From assembly GCF_009495745.1 (NCBI RefSeq), contig NZ_WIDQ01000004.1:372001-436000 (forward strand): DNA of 64,000 nt. The letters run 5' to 3'. The position numbers were made by a program, and so were the translations under genes. Source of the stretch: Niveispirillum sp. SYP-B3756 (GTDB lineage: Bacteria; Pseudomonadota; Alphaproteobacteria; Azospirillales; Azospirillaceae). This document shows, piece by piece, positions 24,587 through 35,359 of the stretch (positions are counted from its first letter, which is position 1; each line of letters opens with the position of its first letter). The notes beneath the pieces are model-generated. The model was not told where the DNA came from. It ran no database searches and saw only the letters and a list, made by a program, of their open reading frames with translations.

Positions 24587-24613
24587 AGCGGCGGCCTGAA
24601 ACCGGCCGCCGCT
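24587..24613. terminator. Bidirectional hairpin between the VOC gene and tldD
   Basis: AGCGGCGGCC pairs perfectly with GGCCGCCGCT over a 7-nt loop between two convergent genes. No U-run, but position and stability suit a shared terminator. Confidence 0.6.
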
Positions 24614-24627
24614 GCCTTGACCTGCTG

Positions 24628-26064
24628 TCAGGCGGCCTTGGTGCCGCCGACGGTCAGCCCGTCGATGCGCAGGGTCGGCTGGCCCACACCAACCGGCACA
24701 CCCTGGCCTGCCTTGCCGCAAACCCCGATGCCGGGATCCATGGCGCTGTCATTGCCGATCATCGTCACCTTGGTCAGCGAATCAGGGCCGTTACCGATCA
24801 GCGTGGCACCCTTCACCGCCGGCCCCAGCTTGCCATCTTCGATCAGATAGGCCTCGCTGGCGGAGAAGACGAACTTGCCCGAAACGATATCTACCTGACC
24901 GCCGGCGAAATTGGCGGCAAAGATACCCCGCTTCACCGAGGCGATGATTTCTTCCGGCGTCTTGTCGCCACCGCGCATGATGGTGTTGGTCATGCGCGGC
25001 ATCGGCATATGGGAGAAGCCCTGGCGGCGGCCATTGCCGGTAGGTTTCACCCCCATCAGGCGCGCATTCAGCCGGTCCTGCATATAGCCTTTGAGAATAC
25101 CATCCTCGATCAGCACGGTGCATTGGCTGGGCGTGCCCTCATCATCCACGGTGATGGAGCCGCGCCGCCCCTCGATGCTGCCATCATCCACCACGGTGAC
25201 GCCGGGTGCCGCCACGCGCTGGCCCAGGAGGCCGGAAAAGGCCGAGGTCTTCTTCCGGTTGAAATCGCCCTCCAGCCCATGGCCGATGGCCTCGTGCAGC
25301 AGGATGCCGCACCAGCCAGGCCCCAGCACCACCGGCATTTCACCGGCAGGCGCCTCCGTGCTGTCGAGGTTGACCAGGGCGCCGCGCAACGCCTCGTCCA
25401 CATAGCCGCGCCAGACGGCAGGGTCCAGAAACGCCTCATAGGTGCGGCGGCCGCCGGCCCCATAGGAGCCGGTCTCCATCCGGTCGCCTTCGCCCACCAC
25501 CAGCGAGACATTCAGCCGGACCAGCGGACGGATATCGGCCACGCGCGTGCCATCCGCCCGCAGGATTTGCACTGCTTGCCATTCCCCGGCCAGGGAGGCG
25601 GAAACCTGCCGCACGCGCGGATCGCGGCCACGCGCATAGGCGTCGATCTCCGCCAGCAGTTTCACCTTCGCCTCAAACGGCACCAGCCCCAGCGGGTTGT
25701 CGCTGGCATAGAGCAGGTGGTTCGTGCCGATGGGGGCCTCTGCCATGCTGCCGGAATGGCCGCGATGAACGGCCTGAACCGTGGCGGTGGCACGGCGGAT
25801 GGCATCCTCCGTCAGGACGGAGGCATGGGCATAGCCGGTCGCCTCATCCGCCACGGCGCGCAGGCCGAAGCCCTGGGTGGTATCGAAACCGGCACTCTTC
25901 AGCTTGCCGTCATCCCAGGCAAAGCTCTCGCTCTGGGCGTATTCCAGGAACAGCTCCCCATCATCGGCACCGTGCAGCGCCTCGCGCACCAGCGCTTCCG
26001 TCCGCCCCAGGTCAAGGCCGGCCTTTTGGAAGAAGATGTCGTCGGTCAGGGAGAGCAGGGACAT
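24628..26064 (-). CDS. tldD: Metalloprotease TldD
   Basis: A 478-residue catalytic subunit of the TldD/TldE heterodimeric zinc protease. The active site HEAIGHGLE is at about residues 258-266. Other conserved blocks are YAQSESFAWDDGKLKSAGFDTTQGFGLRAV near the N terminus and GICGKAGQGVPVGVGQPTLRI near the C terminus (read as GVCGKAGQG here). In E. coli the pair threads unfolded peptides and trims the microcin B17 leader as well as CcdA. TldE is not in the window. The start at 26064 (MSLLSLTDDIFF) fits the family; the frame extends 13 codons further without conservation. Confidence 0.95.
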   Translation of the reverse strand: MSLLSLTDDIFFQKAGLDLGRTEALVREALHGADDGELFLEYAQSESFAWDDGKLKSAGFDTTQGFGLRAVADEATGYAHASVLTEDAIRRATATVQAVHRGHSGSMAEAPIGTNHLLYASDNPLGLVPFEAKVKLLAEIDAYARGRDPRVRQVSASLAGEWQAVQILRADGTRVADIRPLVRLNVSLVVGEGDRMETGSYGAGGRRTYEAFLDPAVWRGYVDEALRGALVNLDSTEAPAGEMPVVLGPGWCGILLHEAIGHGLEGDFNRKKTSAFSGLLGQRVAAPGVTVVDDGSIEGRRGSITVDDEGTPSQCTVLIEDGILKGYMQDRLNARLMGVKPTGNGRRQGFSHMPMPRMTNTIMRGGDKTPEEIIASVKRGIFAANFAGGQVDIVSGKFVFSASEAYLIEDGKLGPAVKGATLIGNGPDSLTKVTMIGNDSAMDPGIGVCGKAGQGVPVGVGQPTLRIDGLTVGGTKAA

Positions 26065-26527
26065 GGATGGAGTCGCTTTCAAACAATAGGTTCCAGTCAG
26101 CAAGAATGGCGATCCGCGGCCTGCCGGGCAAGGGTGTCGGATGATCGCCCGTACCGCAGGGCGGAAATTTTTTCCCGCCCACTTTGGTGGCGCAAGCAGG
26201 CTGAAACCGGGTAGTTTGCCCCGTAACCCGTTACAAGTGCGACGGATTGCCCCGGTGAATGATGGCGGAAGCGTGGCAGAGCAGCTTGCCCCGCTGGCAT
26301 TTTGCGCGTTATGCTCCCGGGCGATATATGGGGCCGTTAGGTCTGCATATTATACTGGATGCGTGTCCCGTATTGCAGGTGCTCGCCGGAACGATTAACC
26401 GATCGAAACGATGAGCATCGGCATAACGGTTCCGTTTCGCGCCACCGGCAGCGGAGCGGGGTGGTGGGATGTTCGGCTGACATACAAGGGGATGCCAAAA
26501 TCCCCGGAACGACGAGAGTGGTGAGGG
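26065..26527. other. Divergent intergenic region between tldD and the cytochrome oxidase locus
   Basis: About 460 bp carrying the promoters of tldD (leftward) and of the oxidase operon (rightward). It holds only short frames without motifs. GACGAGAGTGGTGAGGG just before coxB provides its ribosome-binding site. No clear regulator palindrome was found. Confidence 0.5.
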
Positions 26528-29025
<2,498 letters not shown>

Positions 29026-29031
29026 GGCGAT

Positions 29032-29063
29032 GGGCCGGTCCCGGCTTCAGACGGGATCGGCCC
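29032..29063 (+). terminator. Hairpin downstream of ctaD
   Basis: GGGCCGGTCCCG pairs with CGGGATCGGCCC with one mismatched position, between ctaD and ctaB. No U-run follows. It may attenuate transcription so that the assembly genes are made at a lower level than subunits I and II. Confidence 0.5.
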
Positions 29064-29120
29064 TCACAAACCTTTGATACGCACTCTGCCAATCCGGTTC
29101 GATGTGAAGAGACCCCCTGA

Positions 29121-30029
29121 ATGACCGATGGCGTGATCGACAATCAGGCACTGGACGGCCCGGCGCTCGCCGGGGGTTCCGTGCGGGACTATGTGGCTCT
29201 GCTGAAGCCGCGGGTCATGTCGCTTGTGGTGTTTTCCGGCTTTGCCGGCATGGTGGTGGCGCCCGGCCATCTGCATCCGCTGCTGGCCCTGGTGGCGGTG
29301 CTGTGCATTGCCATCGCGTCGGGTGCGGCCGGTGCCATCAATATGTGGTATGACCGCGATATTGATGCGCTGATGGACCGCACGATGAACCGGCCCATCC
29401 CGCAAGGCCGCGTGCCGGCGTCGGAGGCTTTGGCCTTCGGCATCGTTTTGACCATCGCGTCAGTCGCCCTGATGGGGCTGGCGTTGAACTGGGTGGCGGC
29501 GGGTCTGCTGGCGCTGGCGTCGGCCTTCTACATCTTCATCTATACGATGTGGCTGAAGCGGCGCACGCCGCAGAATATCGTCATTGGCGGTGCGGCCGGG
29601 GCCTTCCCGCCGATGATCGGCTGGGCGGCGGCGACGGGGGAAGTCTCCATCGCCTCCATCGTGCTGTTCGCGCTGATCTTCTTCTGGACGCCGCCGCATT
29701 TCTGGGCACTGGCCATCTTCCGCCGGCTGGATTACCAGCACGCAGGTGTGCCGATGCTGCCGGTGGTGGCGGGGGAGGCAGAAACCAAGCGTCAGATGCT
29801 GATCTACACGCTGATTCTGCTGCCGTTGGCCACTGCGCCCTATTTCCTGGGCATGGGCGGGCTGGCCTATCTGGCGGGCTCCTTGCTGCTGGGGGGGCTG
29901 TTCGTGGCCTGTGCCATCGCCACCCTGCGCAGCCAGGACCATAAGCCGGCCAAGCGCATGTTCGCCTTTTCCATCCTCTACCTGTTCCTGCTGTTCGCCC
30001 TGCTGATCGGCGACCATCTGGCAACATGA
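29121..30029 (+). CDS. ctaB: Protoheme IX farnesyltransferase (heme O synthase)
   Basis: A 302-residue UbiA-superfamily prenyltransferase that attaches a farnesyl group to heme b, giving heme O for the oxidase. The first Asp-rich motif is NMWYDRDIDALMDRT. The second conserved segment is RRLDYQHAGVPMLPVVAGEAETKRQ. About eight to nine membrane helices. It lies between the oxidase subunit I gene and the assembly genes. The stop overlaps an ATG (ATGA) belonging to the next small gene region. Confidence 0.96.
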   Translation: MTDGVIDNQALDGPALAGGSVRDYVALLKPRVMSLVVFSGFAGMVVAPGHLHPLLALVAVLCIAIASGAAGAINMWYDRDIDALMDRTMNRPIPQGRVPASEALAFGIVLTIASVALMGLALNWVAAGLLALASAFYIFIYTMWLKRRTPQNIVIGGAAGAFPPMIGWAAATGEVSIASIVLFALIFFWTPPHFWALAIFRRLDYQHAGVPMLPVVAGEAETKRQMLIYTLILLPLATAPYFLGMGGLAYLAGSLLLGGLFVACAIATLRSQDHKPAKRMFAFSILYLFLLFALLIGDHLAT

Positions 30030-30037
30030 GGAGACGC

Positions 30038-30220
30038 ATGACAATGACGATTGATGGTATCGAGATGAATCAGAAGCCCGCCCGCCGCCATGGTGCCGAT
30101 ACGGAGGTGCATCGTCGCCAGCGGGGGAAGAATCTGGCCACGCTGGCGGCACTGCTGGGTTTCGTTGTCCTGGTTTATTTTGTGGCGATGATTCGGATGA
30201 GCGGGGGCAGCTTCCCATGA
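30038..30220 (+). CDS. CoxF-like small membrane protein
   Basis: 60 residues: a charged N terminus (KPARRHGADTEVHRRQRGKN) and one membrane helix (LATLAALLGFVVLVYFVAMI) followed by a short periplasmic tail (RMSGGSFP). Its place between ctaB and ctaG is that of the small CoxF-type proteins of alphaproteobacterial oxidase operons. ATG 30038 is chosen over 30026 because GAGGAG sits five bases upstream. The stop overlaps the ctaG start (ATGA). A role in oxidase assembly is inferred from context. Confidence 0.75.
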   Translation: MTMTIDGIEMNQKPARRHGADTEVHRRQRGKNLATLAALLGFVVLVYFVAMIRMSGGSFP

Positions 30221-30867
30221 AGCAACCCCGCACCCCGCAACAGCGTAACGCCCGGATGGCATTGGGGCTGGGCCTGCTGGTTGCCAGCATGGTCGGGCTG
30301 TCCTTCGCCTCGGTCCCGCTTTACAGCCTGTTCTGCCGGGTGACGGGTTTTGGTGGCACCACCCAGGTTGCCAAGGGCGCCTCTGAGCGGGTGCTGGATC
30401 GGGTGGTGGAAATCCGCTTCAACGCCGATGTGAATAATTCCATCGGCTGGGATTTCAAACCCGAAACCCATTCCATCCAGGTGCGTGTGGGCGAACCGGC
30501 GACCGTTCATTACCATGCGCATAACCGGGAAAACCGGGCTGTGACGGGGACGGCCGCCTATAATGTGACACCGGACAAGGCGGGCATCTATTTCCAGAAG
30601 ATTCAATGCTTCTGTTTCACCGAACAACGGCTGGAAGCTGGCCAGTCGGTGGAGATGCCGGTTAATTTCTTCGTCGATCCGGCCATTGCCGATGATCCGG
30701 AACTGGATGATGTGAAGACCATCACCCTGTCCTACACGTTTTTCCGCGCTGCCGACCAGAGCGCGGCCCTGCCCCCTGCGGGGGAGGGGAATGCTGGTCG
30801 GCAAGGGGAGGCGACGCCATCCGCCGGGGCGGGGGCGGAGAGCGCCATGAAGGGCCGGCAACAATGA
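30217..30867 (+). CDS. ctaG: Cytochrome c oxidase assembly protein CtaG/Cox11
   Basis: A 216-residue copper chaperone that metallates the CuB site of subunit I. A single N-terminal helix (MALGLGLLVASMVGLSFASV) is followed by the conserved PLYSLFCRVTGFGGTTQ with one of the functional Cys. The beta domain contains YFQKIQCFCFTEQRL (the CFCF copper motif) and VEMPVNFFVDP. The C-terminal tail beyond residue ~185 (Gly/Ala-rich, AGEGNAGRQGEATPSAG) is longer than in most homologues and probably disordered. Confidence 0.96.
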   Translation: MKQPRTPQQRNARMALGLGLLVASMVGLSFASVPLYSLFCRVTGFGGTTQVAKGASERVLDRVVEIRFNADVNNSIGWDFKPETHSIQVRVGEPATVHYHAHNRENRAVTGTAAYNVTPDKAGIYFQKIQCFCFTEQRLEAGQSVEMPVNFFVDPAIADDPELDDVKTITLSYTFFRAADQSAALPPAGEGNAGRQGEATPSAGAGAESAMKGRQQ

Positions 30868-30924
30868 CCTGCGCCCACGATCAATCAATGTGCGACCGAG
30901 TTCAAGAGTCGAGGGATTAGAGAG

Positions 30925-31797
30925 ATGGCTGATATCAAGGCCCATGCTGCTGGGGGCGTTCCCACGGAAGGTATTCCCCAGCCCTATCACCTGGTCAATC
31001 CCAGCCCCTGGCCGCTGCTCAGCTCCTTTTCCGCCGGTTTGCTGGCGGTGGGGGCTGTCATGCAGTTCCATGGCCATGGCTGGTACCTGCTGGCCGCCGG
31101 CTTGACCGCCGTGCTGGGCTGCATGTTCGGCTGGTGGCGCGACATCATCAAGGAATCGGTGGTGGAAAAGGCGCACAGCCCGGTGGTGAAGATCGGCCTG
31201 CGCTATGGCATGTCACTGTTCATCGCCTCGGAGGTGATGTTCTTTGCCGCCTTCTTCTGGGCCTTCTTCGATGCCAGCCTGTTCTATGGCGAGGCCATCC
31301 AATATTCCCGCGTCGAGGCGACGGGCGGTGTCTGGCCGCCGCATGGCATCACGCCGTTCAACCCGTTCGACCTGCCGTTCCTGATGACGGTGATCCTGCT
31401 GCTGTCCGGCACCACGGTCACCTGGGCGCACCACGCCATCATTGAGAACAAGATGCCGGAAGCGGCCCGCGCGCTGGGCATTACCGTACTGCTGGGCATC
31501 GTCTTCTCCGGCTTCCAGATGTATGAATACAGCCATGCCGCTTTTGGCTTTGGCGAGAATGTCTATTCCTCGGCCTTCTTCATGGCCACCGGCTTCCATG
31601 GTTTCCACGTCTTCGTCGGTACCGTCTTCCTGGCGGTCTGCTATTTCCGCACCAAGAAGGGCCATTTCACCCCGCAGAGCCATTTCGGCTTTGAGGCGGC
31701 GGCCTGGTACTGGCATTTCGTCGACGTGGTCTGGCTGTTCCTGTTCATTTCCATCTATTGGTGGGGTGCGGGTGGCAAGTGGGTGGCGGCGCATTGA
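30925..31797 (+). CDS. ctaE: Cytochrome c oxidase subunit III
   Basis: A 290-residue, seven-helix subunit III of the aa3 oxidase. Characteristic blocks are YHLVNPSPWPLLSS, VMFFAAFFWAFFDASLFYGEA, WPPHGITPFNPFDLPFLMT, TWAHHAII, TGFHGFHVFVGT and the C-terminal AAAWYWHFVDVVWLFLFISIYWWG. It shields the D pathway and stabilises subunit I against turnover inactivation. It follows ctaG by about 57 bp. Confidence 0.98.
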   Translation: MADIKAHAAGGVPTEGIPQPYHLVNPSPWPLLSSFSAGLLAVGAVMQFHGHGWYLLAAGLTAVLGCMFGWWRDIIKESVVEKAHSPVVKIGLRYGMSLFIASEVMFFAAFFWAFFDASLFYGEAIQYSRVEATGGVWPPHGITPFNPFDLPFLMTVILLLSGTTVTWAHHAIIENKMPEAARALGITVLLGIVFSGFQMYEYSHAAFGFGENVYSSAFFMATGFHGFHVFVGTVFLAVCYFRTKKGHFTPQSHFGFEAAAWYWHFVDVVWLFLFISIYWWGAGGKWVAAH

Positions 31798-31810
31798 TAG
31801 GCGCCGTCCC

Positions 31811-32182
31811 TTGGACCAGAAACTCTCTTTCCTGTTGCGCGCGGGCCTGGCTTGCCGGTGCCCGCGCTGCGGCAAAGGCCGTCTCTATACCGGCTTCATG
31901 CGGGTCGTTGACCAATGTTCAGTGTGCGGGCTGGAAATGGCCCGCCATGACAGTGGTGACGGCCCGGCGGTTTTTCTGATCTTCATTCTGGGCTTCACCA
32001 TTGTGCCGGCGGCGCTGATCATCTCCTTGAAGGTGGATTGGCCGCTCTGGCTGCACGCCTTGATCTGGGTGCCGGTGATCATGGGTGCTACATTGGGGAT
32101 GCTGCGCCCGGCCAAGGGCGTCACCATTGCCCTGCAATATGGTTATCGCCGCGATTCCTTTGATGGGGAAGCGGAGGAATAG
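31811..32182 (+). CDS. DUF983 zinc-ribbon membrane protein
   Basis: A 123-residue DUF983 protein. The N-terminal zinc ribbon has CRCPRCGKG and, 20 residues on, CSVCGLEM. Two membrane helices follow (AVFLIFILGFTIVPAALIIS and LHALIWVPVIMGATLGMLRP). The family almost always lies between oxidase subunit III and SURF1 in alphaproteobacteria, as here, and is presumed to help oxidase biogenesis. Probable TTG start at 31811, since no ATG or GTG exists in frame between the previous stop and the conserved region. Confidence 0.85.
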   Translation: MDQKLSFLLRAGLACRCPRCGKGRLYTGFMRVVDQCSVCGLEMARHDSGDGPAVFLIFILGFTIVPAALIISLKVDWPLWLHALIWVPVIMGATLGMLRPAKGVTIALQYGYRRDSFDGEAEE

Positions 32183-32209
32183 CCGCCCCCGACCTTGTGA
32201 AGAAGTCCG

Positions 32210-32944
32210 ATGTCGCGCCAGTTTCGCCCCCGCCTGATCCCTACGCTTGCCGCTTTGGTGGCGCTTGTCATTCTGGTGGGGCTGGGCACATGGCAGGTGC
32301 AGCGGCTGCACTGGAAGACCGATCTGCTGGCGCGGATTGAGGCGGGGATGACGGCGGATCCGGTGGCCTTGCCGGCCACGGTGGCCGATCCCGCCGCCTG
32401 GGATTATCGCCGCGCCTTTGTCACCGGCCATTTCCTACATGACAAGGAAGCCCTGATCGGCCCCCGGCTTTATCCGGGGCCGGATGGCCGGATGCTGCCC
32501 GGCCTGCATGTGCTGACGCCGTTGGTGCGCAGCGATGGCGGCGGCGTGGTGCTGGTGGATCGCGGCTGGATTCCCCTGGACAAGCGCGATCAGGCCAGCC
32601 GGCCGGCCGGGGAACTGGCGGGGAAAGTAACCATCACCGGTATTCTGCGCGCGCCGGAGCCGCGCGCCTGGATGCAGCCGGAAAATAACCCCGCCCAAAA
32701 TGACTGGTATTGGTACGACCTGTCGGCACTTGCCCGTTTCGCCGCTGTGCCGGCCCTGGCCCCTGTGGTGCTGCAGGCCGATGTTACGCCCAATCCGGGC
32801 GGTTATCCCATCGGCGGCCGGACGATCCTGAAGGTCAAGAACGACCATCTCTCCTATGCGCTCACCTGGTATGGGCTGGCACTCACCCTGGTCGGGGTTT
32901 ATCTTGCAGCGAGTTTTCGCCGCAGGAATGACCCGACCGCATGA
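32210..32944 (+). CDS. surf1: SURF1 family oxidase assembly protein
   Basis: A 244-residue SURF1/Shy1 protein with the usual two helices, one at each end (PTLAALVALVILVGLGTWQV and SYALTWYGLALTLVGVYLAA). Family blocks are GTWQVQRLHWKTDLL, VLVDRGWIPLDKRD, NDWYWYDLSALA and a late GGRTILKVKNDHLSYALTW. It helps insert heme a into subunit I. The stop overlaps the start of the carboxypeptidase gene by ATGA. Confidence 0.95.
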   Translation: MSRQFRPRLIPTLAALVALVILVGLGTWQVQRLHWKTDLLARIEAGMTADPVALPATVADPAAWDYRRAFVTGHFLHDKEALIGPRLYPGPDGRMLPGLHVLTPLVRSDGGGVVLVDRGWIPLDKRDQASRPAGELAGKVTITGILRAPEPRAWMQPENNPAQNDWYWYDLSALARFAAVPALAPVVLQADVTPNPGGYPIGGRTILKVKNDHLSYALTWYGLALTLVGVYLAASFRRRNDPTA

Positions 32945-34416
32945 TCGACGCCTATCGCGCCCTGGAGGCCCATTTCGCCCGCCGTTCCGCCCTGCAGGGG
33001 GCGTTGGGCATCCTGAACTGGGACAGTCGCACCATGATGCCGCCCGCCGCCTCCCCGGCGCGGGCAGAGCAATTGGCGGCGCTGGAGGGGGTCATCCATG
33101 CTGCCTTGCTGGATGACAAGCTGCCGGACTGGCTGGCGGCGGCGGAGAATGCCGATCTGGATGGCTGGCAAAGCGCCAATCTGGCGGAGATGCGGCGGGA
33201 GGTGCTGTTGGCACGCGCTGTCCCCGCCGATCTGGTGGAGGCCAATGCCCGCGCCGCCTCCCACTGCGAGATGATCTGGCGCACCGCCAAGGCGGAGAAG
33301 GATTTCGCCCTGCTGCTGCCCTCCCTGCGGGTGGTGCTGGACCGCCAGCGGGAGTTGGCGGTTGCCTATGCCGGGGTGCTGGGCTGCGGGCTGTATGATG
33401 CCCTGCATGGGCAATATGAGCCGGGCAGTCGGGTGGCGGATTTCGGCCCGGTTTTCGATGAGTATGCCGCCTTCCTGCCCGGCTTTCTGGCGCGGGTGGA
33501 GGAGCGGCAGGCGACCGAACCGACCCCGGAGCCCTATGAGGGGCCGTTCCCCATTGAGACTCAGCGCCGGCTGGTCACCGAGCTGGCGGAACGGCTGGGC
33601 TTTACCGGCCGGATCGACCAGTCGCTGCACGCCTTCTGTGGCGGGGCCACGGGGGATGTGCGCATCACCACCCGCTTTGATGAGGATAATTTCTTCAAGG
33701 CATTGAAATCCAGCCTGCATGAGGCTGGCCACGCGCTCTATGAAATGGGCCGCCCGGCGGCCTGGGCTGCCCAGCCGGTCGGGCTGGCCGGGGGCCTGGG
33801 CGTGCATGAAAGCCAGAGCCTGAGCTTTGATATGCAGGTGGGGCGGCATCCGGCCTTCCTGGCCTGGCTGGCGCCGCTGCTGGCCCGCAGCTTCGGCCGG
33901 GAAGGGGAGGCCTGGTCGGCCGATAATCTGCGCCGTCGCTTCCGCCGTGTGGAGCGTAGCTTCATCCGGGTCGATGCGGATGAGGTGACCTATCCGGCCC
34001 ATGTCATCCTGCGCTGGCGGCTGGAACAGGCGATGATTGAGGGCGGGCTTGATCTGGCTGATCTGCCGGAGGCCTGGAACCAGGGAATGCGCGATCTGTT
34101 GGGCGTCACCCCGCCGGATGATGCGATGGGCTGTATGCAGGATGTGCATTGGCCCTGCGGGCTGTGGGGCTATTTCCCCACCTATACGCTGGGGGCGATG
34201 ATGGCCGCCCAATTGTTCGATGCCGCCCGCCAGGCGCTGCCCGATCTGGATGCACAGATCGGCCGGGCCGAGTTTGGCCCCCTGATCGGCTGGCTGGGAG
34301 AGAATGTGCACCGCTGGGGGCGCCGCTATTCACCCGGTGAATTACTGCTGAATGCCACCGGCAAGCGGCTGGATGCCGGCATTTTCAAGGCACATCTTGA
34401 GGCGCGCTATCTTTGA
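32941..34416 (+). CDS. M32-family (Taq-type) metallocarboxypeptidase
   Basis: A 491-residue zinc carboxypeptidase of family M32. The active site HEAGH is at residues ~260-264 in SSLHEAGHALYEMG. The third ligand Glu is in GVHESQSLSFD, and the family motif IRVDADEVTYPAHVILRWRLE comes later. It removes C-terminal residues with broad specificity in the cytoplasm. It is translationally coupled to surf1 (ATGA), which extends the oxidase operon with an enzyme of no obvious link to respiration. A clear terminator follows. Confidence 0.95.
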   Translation: MIDAYRALEAHFARRSALQGALGILNWDSRTMMPPAASPARAEQLAALEGVIHAALLDDKLPDWLAAAENADLDGWQSANLAEMRREVLLARAVPADLVEANARAASHCEMIWRTAKAEKDFALLLPSLRVVLDRQRELAVAYAGVLGCGLYDALHGQYEPGSRVADFGPVFDEYAAFLPGFLARVEERQATEPTPEPYEGPFPIETQRRLVTELAERLGFTGRIDQSLHAFCGGATGDVRITTRFDEDNFFKALKSSLHEAGHALYEMGRPAAWAAQPVGLAGGLGVHESQSLSFDMQVGRHPAFLAWLAPLLARSFGREGEAWSADNLRRRFRRVERSFIRVDADEVTYPAHVILRWRLEQAMIEGGLDLADLPEAWNQGMRDLLGVTPPDDAMGCMQDVHWPCGLWGYFPTYTLGAMMAAQLFDAARQALPDLDAQIGRAEFGPLIGWLGENVHRWGRRYSPGELLLNATGKRLDAGIFKAHLEARYL

Positions 34417-34426
34417 GCGCTGATAC

Positions 34427-34457
34427 AGCAAGGGGGCCTGCCCGGCCCCTTGCTTTT
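34427..34457. terminator. Bidirectional terminator between the M32 gene and engB
   Basis: AGCAAGGGGGC and GGCCCCTTGCT form a stem with one unpaired base over a 6-nt loop, followed by TTT. It lies between convergent genes. Confidence 0.8.
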
Positions 34458-35133
34458 ACCCCACCGCCGGTTCGGCCATGCGGGTCAGGAAGGCGCGCAG
34501 TTCCGGGATGCCCAGGCCGGTTTCCGACGAGGTTGCCAGCACCTCCGGATGGGCGGCGCCATGCTTCTTCAGAGCCACGGCCACCTGTTCGCGGATGCGC
34601 TCCACCCCGCCGGTCTTCAGCGTGTCGGCCTTGGTCAGCACGATCTGATAGCCGACGGCGGTTTCATCCATCATCTTCATCATGTCCACGTCGTGCGGCT
34701 TCAGCCCATGGCGGGCATCCACCAGCACCAGGGCGCGTTTCAGCGTCACGCGGCCGCGCAGATAGGCGCGGATGAAATCGGTCCAGGCGGCCGACCGTTC
34801 CTTGGAGACCTGGGCATAGCCGTAACCCGGCATATCCACCAGCACCAGCCGGCTGCCCAGATTGAAGAAATTGAGCTGCTGGGTCCGCCCCGGTGTCTGA
34901 CTGGTGCGGGCCAGCGTCTTGCGGCCGGTCAGGGCATTGACCAGTGACGACTTGCCGACATTGGACCGCCCGGCAAAGCAGATTTCCGGCAACACGGCTT
35001 CCGGCAAGGTGGTAGCAGCCTCTGCGCCCCAGAAGAAGTCGCATTCCCGGGCGAACAGCAGGCGGCCTGCCTCGATCTCGGCTTCCGACAGGTCGCCCAT
35101 CAGGCTGGGGGTGATGGTCAGCGGTTTGGCCAT
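34456..35133 (-). CDS. engB: Ribosome biogenesis GTPase YihA/YsxC (EngB)
   Basis: A 225-residue small GTPase of the EngB family needed for 50S subunit assembly. G1 is FAGRSNVGKSSLVNAL. The switch region is RTSQTPGRTQQLNFF, with G3 in DMPGYGYAQVS, G4 in LTKADTL and G5 in ATSSETG. ATG 35133 (MAKPLTITPSLMG) is preferred; the frame runs 16 codons further upstream without conservation. It follows yidC on the same strand with a palindromic repeat pair in between, the common yidC-engB order of alphaproteobacteria. Confidence 0.94.
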   Translation of the reverse strand: MAKPLTITPSLMGDLSEAEIEAGRLLFARECDFFWGAEAATTLPEAVLPEICFAGRSNVGKSSLVNALTGRKTLARTSQTPGRTQQLNFFNLGSRLVLVDMPGYGYAQVSKERSAAWTDFIRAYLRGRVTLKRALVLVDARHGLKPHDVDMMKMMDETAVGYQIVLTKADTLKTGGVERIREQVAVALKKHGAAHPEVLATSSETGLGIPELRAFLTRMAEPAVG

Positions 35134-35223
35134 GGGGGAATACTCCTTCACGCGGGGGAACAGCGGTACTTCATAAAACAAAGACCCCCGGTGCGGGACC
35201 GGGGGCGGGGAAGACTCTCTTTT

Positions 35224-35324
35224 CCGTCATTCCCGCGAAGGCGGGAATCCAGCAAACGCTTCAACTAAGACGGGCGGTCCAGTTTAAGCTGTTGTCTGGA
35301 TTCCCGCCTCCGCGGGAATGACGG
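35224..35324. repeat. Inverted pair of dRS3/REP-like units, ATTCCC type
   Basis: The unit CCGTCATTCCCGCGAAGGCG (continuing GGAATCCA, 35224-35251) is repeated in reverse orientation at 35297-35324 with one changed base. Each unit is itself a small palindrome (ATTCCC N8 GGGAAT), the form of dRS3-like dispersed repeats. Nearly identical to the pair at 46494-46566. Lies between yidC and engB. Confidence 0.9.
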
Positions 35325-35359
35325 TGGTGGAGGAAAGGCAAACTCCTCCACCACCGATT

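Noticed and set aside
24628..26064. TldD as the missing leader peptidase of the RiPP cluster
   Set aside because: TldD is a conserved housekeeping gene and lies 14 kb from the cluster with no shared regulation visible. Kept only as a remote possibility in the B2 finding.
35224..35324. Possible CRISPR repeats
   Set aside because: Units occur as single inverted pairs, not as regularly spaced direct repeats, and there are no cas genes.
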